DNA from: Aquimarina sp. MAR_2010_214 | GTDB lineage: Bacteria > Bacteroidota > Bacteroidia > Flavobacteriales > Flavobacteriaceae | Reading direction: 5' to 3' | Assembly (NCBI RefSeq): GCF_002846555.1 | Contig: NZ_PJMS01000001.1 | Span: 1,426,001 to 1,490,000 of the forward strand | Length of the DNA stretch: 64,000 nucleotides | In this document: positions 44,186 to 55,200 of the stretch, in pieces | Layout of the letters: the number at the start of each line of letters is the position of its first letter | Position numbering within the stretch: the first letter of the stretch is position 1 | Notes under the pieces: model-generated | Told to the model about the DNA's origin: nothing | What the model saw: the letters and a program-made list of their open reading frames with translations, nothing else | Database searches by the model: none | Made by a program: the position numbers and the translations under genes

Positions 44186-47131
44186 TTATTCTACTACTAT
44201 TTTTCTAACATGAGTTTTACCAGGAATTTCTAGTAATAGGAAATAGATTCCTGATGATAGATTCCCTTCTAAATTGAAAGGGATATTGTATTCTGAAGCA
44301 CCATCATCTTGATGTCTATGCAGTACACTATTATTCGCAACATTAAACAGCTTTATGTCTATAGGCATTTGCTCCTTAAGGGTTAGTTCAACGGTGAAGT
44401 TTCCACGAGTAGGATTAGGGAAAATTTTATATGTTTTTAGTTTTTCTTTTCCTTCAGTTTCCTCTTTAAAAATACGTTCTCTTATTGTTATATTTTTGGT
44501 GTAAGATTCTTGGCATCCAATTGCATTGGTAGTTTGTAGTGAGATATCAAAACTTCCTTTTTCTGTGAATTTGATTTCTGCATACTCTCTTGTAGATTCT
44601 ATTATCTCTGCATTATCAGGAATGATCCATGCTACTGTAATAGGAGAAGGATTACTTACATCAACAATTATAAAAGATTCATCTACAAAAATATCTGAGG
44701 GTACAACAAATTCTGGTGTAATGGAGGTTTGCGTAGCTGTAATTTGTATGCTGCTATTGATTTGGCATCCTAACCCTGTGATTGCAGTAACGGTGTATAA
44801 TCCTGTTTCTGATAAGATGACCTCTGGCGTGGTTGCGCTAAACCCATTATCAGATTCCCAGAGGTATGTTGCTAAGGGATCTCCTATGGTTGCATCTACA
44901 GTATGAGATTGTCCTTTGCATAACATTGTATTTTCCCCCAGATCAATGCTCCATAGTAGTGATGGATCAGTTATGGTTATAATTCTTTCTAATATCGGGT
45001 TTATGATATCACATCCGTTTTCATCTTGTACGGTAAGTGTGTAGACTCCCTGACTAAGATTATTGATAACAAAATCAGTACTGTTGTTAGGGATAGTATT
45101 GATTACTTTATTGAATCCTGGGTCACCGTTTTTTGCTATGCTAATCGTATAGACTCCTGTTCCTCCAATGATATCTAGAGTAATGGTTCCAGAAGCTTGC
45201 CCTATACATAACGCTTCGGTAGTTTCTATATTTTGAATAAAAAAAGGATCAGGTTGTATAATCTGGAGATCCCCAGAGGTTAATAACGGATTAGTGTTGC
45301 CAGCGTCCTGAAGGTTATCTTTGACTTGCACACGATATGTACCACCAGATAATCCAGTAGCTACAAATTCCTGAGTAGCCCCTAATATTACAGGATTTTC
45401 ATAAGAATCAAAAGTACCGGTATTATTTCTAAGCAATAACTGATATTGATAATTGGGTAGTCCACCTTGTACAGTAGCTTTGATTATTCCATCATTATTA
45501 GTTTGGTCGTTATCCCCACAGCTAACATCATTTTTTTCGGTGGTTATAAACCTTAATACCGGAGGCTCATTAATTACAAAATCACTTGTTGTCGAGCATC
45601 CTTTGTTATCTGTAATGGTTAAGGTATAGGTGTCTGCTGATAAATTTGGAAGATTGATTTCATATCGATCAGGCCCTGATTGTGCTACTCCTGATCCACC
45701 AGTTACATTTGCTCCTAATGAATTTTCCCAGCTAAAGGTATAATATCCATTACTAAGAGGAGTTCCTCCTGTTACTGTTGCATTTGCATATCCATTACTA
45801 GCTCCATTGTACGTAGTAGATACTTCATCTGTTTTGATAATTACAATACCAGAAGTAGCTGGGTCAATGATTTCGGTTACTGTGGTATTACCTGTAGATG
45901 TACCAGGGCATTGATTTACATCTCGCACTTTAATAGTGTAAGTACCCGCTCCTTTTGGGATACTAACACTGTTTCCTGTAAAGGAAACCCAATTGCTATC
46001 ACCATCGATTTCATAAAAGTAAGGAGGTGTTCCATTAGATACATTGTTAATAATAATACTCCCATCATTAGTAGGTCCTTGCCCTGTGGTACAGGAAGGA
46101 TTGGAGTGATCAGTATTGAAAGTAACTGCGGTTGATGCATTAATTGTAATGGGAATGGTTCCTCCCGTACCTCTGGGGTCACCACTAGCATTTCTGTATT
46201 GATATTTTATCCTATAATCCCCAGGAGGGACAATATTCCCAGGTTTCCAGTCATAATAGAATACTGAACCAGAAGTATTAAAAGAATATTGTTTTTTTTG
46301 TGCTACAAAAACACCATTAGGGTCTAAGGAGACATCAAGTAATTGAAGATCCATATATCCACCTCCGACAGGGACTTGCTCATTAAACCAAAGTTTAAAC
46401 CACCCATCGGTACTATCTGGGCAAGATGTGTTTTGTGGGTCTACACTAGTTAAAACAGGTGTGCATGGAGAATATTTTGCAGTGTATGTCCCCGAAAAAG
46501 GAACATTAGTACCACGACCTAATCTAAAGTGAATATCTGTAGCAACACTCGGTGGTGGAGTAGGGGCCATTATTTGTTGTATAGTTGTAGTTAATTGGTG
46601 GTTTTGTACACCTGTATCTACCCATGTTACACCATCTAAAGAATATTGCCAATTATAAGCTTCCTTAGGAAATCCTGGTGGAAACGCAAGCATGTTAATG
46701 TTGTCCCCCATACACAACTCATCTCCAGAACCTTGTCTTTGTATACTTGTGATATTGGGGAGTATACCACTGACTCTTACAGATCCTCCACAACCACCAG
46801 CACTCAATATCTGACCCAATAATAGTTCGGAAGCTGTTTTGCTTCTTGAACCATTTCTTGAACAATCTTGAGATGGAGGTCTAAGCCCTTCGCATCCTGA
46901 GTCAAAAGTTACAGAAAAATTACTATAGATTGGAATAGTAGAGTATGTTTTAGAGTTACTTCCACTGGTTATTCCACCAGAATCTATAGTTGTACCATCT
47001 CCTCCAAAACTCCAATCTAGCGATCCTGCATGACATTGAGCTTTAGAATAATTTACTGTTGCAGTATATGTTTGCGATAATCCTGTAATGGATATTAATA
47101 CTAGCAACAAAAAAAATATTTTCTTTTTCAT
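44186..47131 (-). CDS. SprB-repeat protein with T9SS type A sorting domain (copy A)
   Basis: A ~981-aa secreted protein starting at the ATG ending 47131 (a TTG three codons upstream is unlikely). Signal peptide to about GLSQT. Residues ~20-220 are a variable N-terminal region. A beta-rich segment follows, then SprB-type repeats (NGYANATVTGGTPLSNGYYTF ... ITDNKGCSTTSDFVINEPPV) and PKD/Ig-like repeats. The C-terminal ~80 residues are a T9SS type A sorting domain (YKIFPNPTRGNFTVEL ... GIYFLLLE ... RKIVVE). From about residue 225 on it is nearly identical to the next gene upstream. Probably a surface adhesin or gliding-related protein. Confidence 0.9.
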   Translation of the reverse strand: MKKKIFFLLLVLISITGLSQTYTATVNYSKAQCHAGSLDWSFGGDGTTIDSGGITSGSNSKTYSTIPIYSNFSVTFDSGCEGLRPPSQDCSRNGSRSKTASELLLGQILSAGGCGGSVRVSGILPNITSIQRQGSGDELCMGDNINMLAFPPGFPKEAYNWQYSLDGVTWVDTGVQNHQLTTTIQQIMAPTPPPSVATDIHFRLGRGTNVPFSGTYTAKYSPCTPVLTSVDPQNTSCPDSTDGWFKLWFNEQVPVGGGYMDLQLLDVSLDPNGVFVAQKKQYSFNTSGSVFYYDWKPGNIVPPGDYRIKYQYRNASGDPRGTGGTIPITINASTAVTFNTDHSNPSCTTGQGPTNDGSIIINNVSNGTPPYFYEIDGDSNWVSFTGNSVSIPKGAGTYTIKVRDVNQCPGTSTGNTTVTEIIDPATSGIVIIKTDEVSTTYNGASNGYANATVTGGTPLSNGYYTFSWENSLGANVTGGSGVAQSGPDRYEINLPNLSADTYTLTITDNKGCSTTSDFVINEPPVLRFITTEKNDVSCGDNDQTNNDGIIKATVQGGLPNYQYQLLLRNNTGTFDSYENPVILGATQEFVATGLSGGTYRVQVKDNLQDAGNTNPLLTSGDLQIIQPDPFFIQNIETTEALCIGQASGTITLDIIGGTGVYTISIAKNGDPGFNKVINTIPNNSTDFVINNLSQGVYTLTVQDENGCDIINPILERIITITDPSLLWSIDLGENTMLCKGQSHTVDATIGDPLATYLWESDNGFSATTPEVILSETGLYTVTAITGLGCQINSSIQITATQTSITPEFVVPSDIFVDESFIIVDVSNPSPITVAWIIPDNAEIIESTREYAEIKFTEKGSFDISLQTTNAIGCQESYTKNITIRERIFKEETEGKEKLKTYKIFPNPTRGNFTVELTLKEQMPIDIKLFNVANNSVLHRHQDDGASEYNIPFNLEGNLSSGIYFLLLEIPGKTHVRKIVVE

Positions 47132-49435
47132 AATAGTCAATATTCATATTAAAAATAGATAAGTTATTCTACTACTATTTTTCTAACATGGGTTTTACCA
47201 GGAATTTCTAATAATAGGAAATAAATTCCTGATGATAAATTACCTTCTAAATTGAAAGGGATATTGTATTCTAATGCACTATCATCCTGGTATCGATATA
47301 GCACATTATTATTAGCCACATTAAACAGCTTTATGTCAATAGGAATTTGTTCTTTAAAGGTTAGTTCAACGGTGAAGTTTCCACGAGTAGGATTAGGGAA
47401 AATTTTGTATGTTTTTAGTTTTTCTTTCCCTTCAGTTTCCTCTTTAAAAATACGTTCTCTTATTGTTATATTTTTGGTGTAAGATTCTTGGCATCCAATT
47501 GCATTGGTAGTTTGTAGTGAGATATCAAAACTTCCTTTTTCTGTGAATTTGATTTCTGCATACTCTCTTGTAGATTCTATGATCTCTGCATTATCAGGAA
47601 TGATCCATGCTACTGTAATAGGAGAAGGATTACTTACATCAACAATTATAAAAGATTCATCTACAAAAATATCTGAGGGTACAACAAATTCTGGTGTAAT
47701 GGAGGTTTGCGTAGCTGTAATTTGTATGCTGCTATTGATTTGGCATCCTAACCCTGTGATTAGAGTAACGGTGTATAATCCTGTTTCTGATAAGATGACC
47801 TCTGGTGTGGTTGCGCTAAATCCATTATCAGATTCCCATCGGTAGGTTGCCAAAGGATCTCCTATGGTTGCATCTACTATATGAGATTGTCCCATACATA
47901 ACATTTTATTTTCCCCCAGATCGATATTCCATAGTACTGATGGATCAGTTATGGTTATAATTCTTTCTAATATCGGGTTTATGATATCACATCCGTTTTC
48001 ATCTTGTACGGTAAGTGTGTAGACTCCCTGACTAAGATTATTGATAACAAAATCAGTACTGTTGTTAGGGATAGTATTGATTACTTTATTGAATCCTGGG
48101 TCACCGTTTTTTGCTATGCTAATCGTATAGACTCCTGTTCCTCCAATGATATCTAGAGTAATGGTTCCAGAAGCTTGCCCTATACATAACGCTTCGGTAG
48201 TTTCTATATTTTGAATAAAAAAAGGATCAGGTTGTATAATCTGGAGATCCCCAGAGGTTAATAACGGATTAGTGTTGCCAGCGCCCTGCAGGTTATCTTT
48301 GACTTGCACACGATATGTACCACCAGATAATCCAGTAGCTATAAATTCCTGAGTAGTCCCTAATACTACAGGATTTCCATAAGAATCAAAAGTACCGGTA
48401 TTATTTCTAAGCAATAACTGATATTGATAATTGGGTAGTCCACCTTGTACAGTAGCTTTGATTATTCCATCATTATTAGTTTGGTCGTTATCCCCACAGC
48501 TAACATCATTTTTTTCGGTGGTTATAAACCTTAATACCGGAGGCTCATTAATTACAAAATCACTTGTTGTCGAGCATCCTTTGTTATCTGTAATGGTTAA
48601 GGTATAGGTGTCTGCTGATAAATTTGGAAGATTGATTTCATATCGATCAGGCCCTGATTGTGCTACTCCTGATCCACCAGTTACATTTGCTCCTAATGAA
48701 TTTTCCCAGCTAAAGGTATAATATCCATTACTAAGAGGAGTTCCTCCTGTTACTGTTGCATTTGCATATCCATTACTAGCTCCATTGTACGTAGTAGATA
48801 CTTCATCTGTTTTGATAATTACAATACCAGAAGTAGCTGGGTCAATGATTTCGGTTACTGTGGTATTACCTGTAGATGTACCAGGGCATTGATTTACATC
48901 TCGCACTTTAATAGTGTAAGTACCCGCTCCTTTTGGGATACTAACACTGTTTCCTGTAAAGGAAACCCAATTGCTATCACCATCGATTTCATAAAAGTAA
49001 GGAGGTGTTCCATTAGATACATTGTTAATAATAATACTCCCATCATTAGTAGGTCCTTGCCCTACGGTACAGGAAGGATTGGTGTGATCAGTGTTGAAAG
49101 TAACTGCGGTTGATGCATTAATTGTAATGGGAATGGTTCCTCCCGTACCTCTGGGGTCACCACTAGCATTTCTGTATTGATAGATTATTTTATATTTTTT
49201 TGGAGGGACAATATCCCCGGGTTTCCAATCATAAAAGAATACTGAACCAGAGGCATTAAAAGAATACTGAAATTTTTGTGCTACAAAAACACCATTAGGG
49301 TCTAAGGAGACATCAAGTAATTGAAGATCCATATATCCACCTCCGACAGGGACTTGCTCATTAAACCAAAGTTTAAACCACCCATCGGGACTATCTGGGC
49401 AAGATGTGTTTTGTGGGTCTACACTAGTTAGAACA
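44210..49435. repeat. Tandem near-identical segments within two paralogous genes (~2.25 kb each)
   Basis: The segment at about 44210-46455 matches 47188-49435 with an offset of 2978 bases near the 3' ends. Most of it is identical, including synonymous positions. A short patch at about 46195-46300 versus 49175-49285 has many differences, and identity drops abruptly beyond about 46455/49435. The mosaic pattern is typical of gene conversion. Confidence 0.85.
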
Positions 49436-50142
49436 GGGGTACAAGGAGAATATTTCACGGTATATACTGGTGAGAAAGCACGATTATTGTAACCTAACCT
49501 AAAATAAATGTCTGTAGATGCACTAGGGCTACTTCCTAATATTTCTTGAATTGTCTTTTCTAGTTGTGGATTTACAACACCAGTATCTGTCCAAGAGGTA
49601 CCATTTAATGAATATTGCCAGTTATAAGCTACAGAAGGGAATCCAAAAGGAAAAGCTCCCAATTTTAAGATTTCTCCTAAACAAACTTCGTTTCCTCCTC
49701 CTCCTATTTTTTGTATATTTAGATTAGGTTTGAATGATGAAACTATAGCACTTCCATAACAACCAAAATTAGATAAATTTTCTCCAAGAATTAATTGAGA
49801 AGCGGTTTTAAATTTTTCATTAACATAATTACATCCGCCAGGTTGACTAAGATCTATGATACAATATGCATTCATATTAATCGAAAAATTATTAAAATTA
49901 GAAACACTAGGGAAAGTTTGATTGTATGTAACAAATGAGGAGTTAAAATCACTCATAGTATAATTTGTAATACTAGTGTTGTCTCCTCTAAGGTTGAAAA
50001 AAAAACCTCTGTCATTTCCTGCACATGTATTATTCCCAGAATAATTAGAGCTTATTTCAATGTTATAGGTTTGAGCTTGACAATCATTCACAAAAAATGT
50101 TGTAATAGCTAATAATAACAAAAATATGCTCTTCCTCATCAT
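47164..50142 (-). CDS. SprB-repeat protein with T9SS type A sorting domain (copy B)
   Basis: A 992-aa paralogue of the gene 33 bases downstream, with the same domain order: signal peptide, variable N-terminal region (~25-225), SprB-like and PKD/Ig-like repeats, T9SS type A sorting domain. The two N-terminal regions are clearly homologous but diverged (for example KTASQLILGENLS here and KTASELLLGQILS there). The rest is almost the same, with long stretches identical at DNA level. This points to recent duplication or gene conversion limited to the stalk and sorting regions. Confidence 0.9.
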   Translation of the reverse strand: MMRKSIFLLLLAITTFFVNDCQAQTYNIEISSNYSGNNTCAGNDRGFFFNLRGDNTSITNYTMSDFNSSFVTYNQTFPSVSNFNNFSINMNAYCIIDLSQPGGCNYVNEKFKTASQLILGENLSNFGCYGSAIVSSFKPNLNIQKIGGGGNEVCLGEILKLGAFPFGFPSVAYNWQYSLNGTSWTDTGVVNPQLEKTIQEILGSSPSASTDIYFRLGYNNRAFSPVYTVKYSPCTPVLTSVDPQNTSCPDSPDGWFKLWFNEQVPVGGGYMDLQLLDVSLDPNGVFVAQKFQYSFNASGSVFFYDWKPGDIVPPKKYKIIYQYRNASGDPRGTGGTIPITINASTAVTFNTDHTNPSCTVGQGPTNDGSIIINNVSNGTPPYFYEIDGDSNWVSFTGNSVSIPKGAGTYTIKVRDVNQCPGTSTGNTTVTEIIDPATSGIVIIKTDEVSTTYNGASNGYANATVTGGTPLSNGYYTFSWENSLGANVTGGSGVAQSGPDRYEINLPNLSADTYTLTITDNKGCSTTSDFVINEPPVLRFITTEKNDVSCGDNDQTNNDGIIKATVQGGLPNYQYQLLLRNNTGTFDSYGNPVVLGTTQEFIATGLSGGTYRVQVKDNLQGAGNTNPLLTSGDLQIIQPDPFFIQNIETTEALCIGQASGTITLDIIGGTGVYTISIAKNGDPGFNKVINTIPNNSTDFVINNLSQGVYTLTVQDENGCDIINPILERIITITDPSVLWNIDLGENKMLCMGQSHIVDATIGDPLATYRWESDNGFSATTPEVILSETGLYTVTLITGLGCQINSSIQITATQTSITPEFVVPSDIFVDESFIIVDVSNPSPITVAWIIPDNAEIIESTREYAEIKFTEKGSFDISLQTTNAIGCQESYTKNITIRERIFKEETEGKEKLKTYKIFPNPTRGNFTVELTFKEQIPIDIKLFNVANNNVLYRYQDDSALEYNIPFNLEGNLSSGIYFLLLEIPGKTHVRKIVVE

Positions 50143-50143
50143 T

Positions 50144-52207
50144 TTAATATTTTACTTTTATGGTACTATACCTTGAATAGGTGCCATCATTAAATATGGC
50201 TCTAATAATATAGGTGTAATTAGAATTAATGGTAAGCCCAGTATCCACAAATCGTTTTGTTTCTACAGGTAATACTCTATAGAGTAATGAGGGTTTTTTG
50301 TTATATGCTCTGTATAATTCAAATTCGGCAACTTCTGGTTCTTTATAGTTCCAGGTTAATACGATTGTTTTGTCAATTTCATTTACAGTTGCATAAAATC
50401 CTTTTACACCAGACTTTAATGTTGTTTTTGGAACAATAACAGATACCGGCGGAGCAGGAGTAGACTCCAGACCACTTTGGTCTCTGGCCAGTATGGTATA
50501 ACTATAGTATTTTCCTTGTTCTACTTTGGAGTCATTGTAGGTTGTATTTTTAAATTTTGGACTTTGAAATATCAGACTCCAATCCAGATCATCTTTTCCT
50601 TTTCTATAGATATAATGTGTTTCTACATCTTCACTAGAACTATTGGCCCATTCTAGTAGTACAACTCCATTTTTAATGGTATAGGATGTAAAAACAGGCG
50701 AAGTGGGAGGAATTACATCTGGTTTTACCAATTCTAATGTTTCTGAAGGTTCAGACTTGTTATATCGTTGATCCACAGCAATAATTCTATAATATACTTT
50801 AGTATTTAAACTTTTTACTTTTACAGTATCTGTAAATGTGTAATTTTCATGAGGGGATTCTGTTAATTGAGAATATTCTTCGTGTTGCAGATTTCCTCGG
50901 TATACTCGATATCCCATAAGATCCTCTTCGGTATTAGGCTTCCATTGTAGTTGTACCACACCTGTACTATCTACTTTTCCTTCTAGGCCTATAGGTTTTT
51001 CTGGTGGGATAGAGTCTATAGGTTGTACCAGCATAGAAAAAGAGTCTCGTTGATTATTATTTTTACCATTTGCGGTTATTTTAAAATAATTGGTAGCTCT
51101 TAATTTAGTATAGCTTACTTTTCTCGAAGTTGGAGGAATATTGGTTACTACAGGTTTATATCCTCCACGATCTGTATCAGACCGTTTTAAGGTAAATCCT
51201 GTAATATCATTGTTTCCTTCTTCTGGAAATGTCCAGGTGAGTTCTACGTCACTTTCTGATGTGATGTGTTTTGTTTTTAGGTATGGAACAAATTTCAATA
51301 CTTTTTTCCCTTCTCCTGAAACTACATTAGAAGCAGGGCCTATTTCACCAAAAGAAGAAACGCCTTTAATTCTGTATATATAATTTTTATCATTTGTAAT
51401 AGAATCAATATAAAGGGTGCGATTATTTTCTGATTTTTCTTTATTAATTGCAGCATAAGGAATATCTCCTAATCTCTTAAAAGTACTTCCGTTTTCTGAG
51501 CGTTCTATAATATAACTATTATATGTGTTTTTCAACAATTTAGAATCCCAACTTAATAAGGTACTTCCATCCTGAAAAATTCCAACAAAGTCTACAGGTT
51601 CTGGTAAAGGTTCATAATCAATAATCCCAATATAAACGCCTCCTTCTTTAGTCTTTAATTCAAATTGAGGGATATTAGATATCACCTTATATAGGTATTT
51701 TTCATTAGGTTTAATATTAGTATCAATATATCCTAATCCTGCTTTTTTTGCAATTTCAAAATCCTGATCTGCTGCATATAACCCAAAAGCAAACCGTTGC
51801 TGTTGTTCTTCTGCACGATTTATAATAGAAGCAAGACCTCCGCCACCTTCTACTACAAAGCTTTCTCCCCATAATGCCTGTGCCATGATTGCACCATTAT
51901 CACTGGTTTCGGCAATACCTTCCCATTCCATCATAGAGACGGGCATGAATTTTTGACCGATGATCAATTTTTCAGGATTTGGTAGTGTTTTTCGATCTCG
52001 GGAGATGGTATATCGCTCTAGTGTATATCCATATCGATTTCCTTTACGCCAAGCTATAGGAGTGTTTAGAGTCCAGCGCAACAAGATTTTATCTTCTTGC
52101 GCTCTTGCTATAACTTTTACTTCAGGTAATTGTTCTTTGGATTGAGCAAAAGAGAACTTTTGCCCAAAGAGGAGTATAATTATTGCTATTCCTATTTTTT
52201 TGTTCAT
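50144..52207 (-). CDS. Secreted protein with multiple fibronectin type III domains
   Basis: A 687-aa protein starting at the ATG ending 52207 (MNKKIGIAIIILLFGQKFSFAQ, a good signal peptide). The longer frame to 52408 would run into the upstream gene. At least five fibronectin type III domains are seen as repeats of the form PPEKPIGLEGKVDSTGVVQL...MGYRVYRG and PTSPVFTSYTIKNGVVLLEW...HYIYRKG. The N-terminal ~200 residues are a separate domain containing ALWGESFVVEGGGGL. No T9SS sorting domain is visible, so it may remain in the periplasm or bind a partner. It directly follows the 1587-aa gene and precedes copy B by one base. Confidence 0.85.
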   Translation of the reverse strand: MNKKIGIAIIILLFGQKFSFAQSKEQLPEVKVIARAQEDKILLRWTLNTPIAWRKGNRYGYTLERYTISRDRKTLPNPEKLIIGQKFMPVSMMEWEGIAETSDNGAIMAQALWGESFVVEGGGGLASIINRAEEQQQRFAFGLYAADQDFEIAKKAGLGYIDTNIKPNEKYLYKVISNIPQFELKTKEGGVYIGIIDYEPLPEPVDFVGIFQDGSTLLSWDSKLLKNTYNSYIIERSENGSTFKRLGDIPYAAINKEKSENNRTLYIDSITNDKNYIYRIKGVSSFGEIGPASNVVSGEGKKVLKFVPYLKTKHITSESDVELTWTFPEEGNNDITGFTLKRSDTDRGGYKPVVTNIPPTSRKVSYTKLRATNYFKITANGKNNNQRDSFSMLVQPIDSIPPEKPIGLEGKVDSTGVVQLQWKPNTEEDLMGYRVYRGNLQHEEYSQLTESPHENYTFTDTVKVKSLNTKVYYRIIAVDQRYNKSEPSETLELVKPDVIPPTSPVFTSYTIKNGVVLLEWANSSSEDVETHYIYRKGKDDLDWSLIFQSPKFKNTTYNDSKVEQGKYYSYTILARDQSGLESTPAPPVSVIVPKTTLKSGVKGFYATVNEIDKTIVLTWNYKEPEVAEFELYRAYNKKPSLLYRVLPVETKRFVDTGLTINSNYTYIIRAIFNDGTYSRYSTIKVKY

Positions 52208-52226
52208 TTTTATGTTTTTCAACCTT

Positions 52227-52262
52227 CGGTTTTGATGTAGCTTCGACATGCTCAGCCTGATA
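52227..52262. repeat. Dispersed intergenic repeat (CTTCGACATGCTCAGCCTGA type)
   Basis: The gap between the 1587-aa gene and the fibronectin gene carries GCTTCGACATGCTCAGCCTG. A related stretch, CTACAAGCTCAGCATGACA, occurs at 57227-57245. This looks like one of the short dispersed intergenic repeats common in Flavobacteria. Confidence 0.5.
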
Positions 52263-52295
52263 CTGTTTTTATTTTTATATTGTTTCTGTTTAAAA

Positions 52296-55200
52296 CTAAT
52301 CTGGATTAATGTAATTAACATTACTGCTTGTGCCTGTAATACCACCAGGTAATACATATTGATATCTTGCAGGGTATTTCCCTTTTTTAATATGTGGAAA
52401 TTGAGCATTTATGATATAATCGTATTTAGGATTTGGATTGGTTAAATTTGCATTAACAATATTATAAACAATATCAATAAAGTCTTCATGATAATAATAC
52501 GGTAGATTATAACTATATGGCATTCTTTCTTTTAAGAAATGACTGTCTGGAGCTGCTTCTAAATACGTCTGATACCAAGTCAATTCATCCATTCCTTTTG
52601 TTGGGGGTATTCCTAATATCGATTCATCCCTATCGACTGTAAATTCTGGTTTAAGAGGATACCCTTTATAAATCAAAGGATAGATTTCATTTTTATAATA
52701 ATTATCATCTAATACAGCTTCTGCCCGAATTAATGGTTTCTGCTCGGTATATTGATTTCCGGCAAGATCAACCTCATCAAATGGTTCTGAATTTTTTACG
52801 ACCATCCTTAGCTTATGAATCCTCATGGTAAGCGTTTCTCTAAAGGTATTTCTATATTTTTTCCCTTTAATTTTTTCACTGAAACTATCAAATTTACTAG
52901 TGTTAAATACATAAGAAAGCATCTCTATAGTTTCAGGGTTTGTAGTAAGTCCATCAATACTTACATTTTTTATTTCCACTGTATTTTCACCATCCCCAGC
53001 AGTTGTATACTTTTCTTTTACCGTACTCGAAGTTGCACTTGGGGGTAATGTAAGTAGCTTCAACGTATATTCTTTAGTGTTTTCGATTTCTGGTAAAGGA
53101 ATCATCACTTTTTTATCTCCTGCATTATATGATAGAGAACTCTCAATTGCCATATCATATTCATCTGTAAAATAGGAACGTTGAGACCATCCGGCATCCA
53201 GATTGAATAAATAGGCTTGTCCTCTTTTAAGCTTTATATATCCCTTATTGTATTCTTTTGGAAAGAAATATTTTTGCCCAATTACAGGATATGAATATGC
53301 GATATTAGTTTCTGGAATATAATCTGGCGCTGTTCCTGTCGTAAATGTGGTGTTTTCTTCTTCTTTTAGTAATTCACCGTTATAAACAACAGGTATCCAT
53401 TTTCCATTAACCTTCTCTTCAAAAGTTACTGATACATATAAATTCATAGTAGTTTTTGGGGGAAGAATTTCATTAGATGTGAAACTTAAAAGGTCATTAT
53501 TGTTATTCAGTGCTTGCTCACCCAATACGATTGAACCTTTATCATCTTTTATCCAAAAATCATCTAGTTTAAAACGGTAATAGTGTATCTTATATTCTTC
53601 ATCTTCAACTTTTATAGGACTACCTATTTGCATATTAAATGCGACCTGAGGTACTGCAAATACATCTACTTCATTGATTTTATCACGAGGAGATATGTCA
53701 GCAATGATTTTGATATCCCCGAGTGGAGACCCTCCGCTAATCAATTCACATTCTTTACCAAATTGCATTTCGAACCTGAAATTTCCTTTTACTAAGCCTC
53801 CTAATAATCTATAATAGCCTCCCAGATATCCTCTAAACCATACTGGATTTGGTAGTTTGGCTTGCATTAATGTAGCAGCTCCGGCTTCTATAATCGGAAT
53901 TCTTCTTCGTTTACCGAAAAGCTTAAAGTTAATTCCCATAGAGCCTTGTAGGTACACATAACTTTGACCATTGGCATACCATCCATTTACACCAATTTGA
54001 CCACTACCTTTACACATGGCATCTCCATAATCTTTGACCATAATGTCGAAACCAAAACCTGCATTAAATCGTGCATAAAACATAAAGAAGTTCATATCTC
54101 CAGTGTCAAACTCCAGACTTGCACCAAAGGCTACTCCACGACCACCAGCCAATGCATTTTCATCGCGCATATAATCTAATACTTCGGCATCTAGTCCAAG
54201 TATTTCTGCCACCTGAGCAGGAGGAGGTGGGGATGGAGGCATATAATCTCCCATCATAAAATAACTTTTTGATGTTAATGCAACACTTCCTATTCCGATT
54301 TTGATTCCGATTGGATCTGTTGGAGTACCAATGTGAACGTACCATTCTCCAGGGCCAAAATGTATCACTGCCCAGGCAGCACGCCCTCCTGGGCCAACTC
54401 CCTTAAATACACCTCCCAGAACATCAATATACAGTTCAAAAGTGCCATGAAATGTTTTTGCTGTAAAGTCAAATTCTATAGCCATATAAGCATTGAGGCC
54501 TTTTTGACCTTCCATTACTGCAGGGTAAATAGCTTTGGATGCTCCGATAAGATCTGTTTCTTTTAATTGATTTTCTACGGCATCTGGCATCCCAGATTCA
54601 TTTTCTACAATCCCACCAAAATTCTCTGATATTTCATCTCCGGCATCTTCAAAACCAGGAATTTGTAGTAAGTGAGCTTCTCCATAAAGGCTAACTCTAT
54701 TAATTCCACCATGCCTGTTGAAAGCCATTTCGAAACCAAATCCACCATTGATCAAACTTTCACCTTTGGTTATAGAAAATAGCATCATCGCTTTTACGGT
54801 AAGTCCAGAGTCTCTATCAGGGACATAATTGAGTCCAGAAGATCCTATTCCGATATTAGAACTAAATCCTTCTTTTTTCATTCTATAAGAGGCACCACCA
54901 CCAAATCCGGTAATCGCAAATACAGGAGGAATAGGAATAGATAATCCTTCGACCAGTCCATCAATATACCAATATCTATAATCTGTTTTCCCGAAGGCAG
55001 CACTAATGGTCACAGCAATTCCTCCGGTAAACGTAGCTTTGACCATTCCGGCAAACCCATCACCGTATACAGGATCATCATCTCTAAACTCTACAAAACC
55101 TTCTATTTTGAAGCCCATATCGGCTGCAATCTCTACACGTCGGAGTTTTATTCGTTTAAATTTCCACTTCTCAAATCCATCACCTTGTTTTAGGTCACCT

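Noticed and set aside
45911..49113. Open frames on the plus strand opposite the two T9SS genes
   Set aside because: They are mirrored in both copies only because the underlying coding sequence is duplicated; composition and lack of starts mark them as shadows.
52208..52408. N-terminal extension of the fibronectin protein to 52408
   Set aside because: It overlaps the 3' end of the 1587-aa gene and the dispersed repeat, while a good signal peptide begins at 52207.
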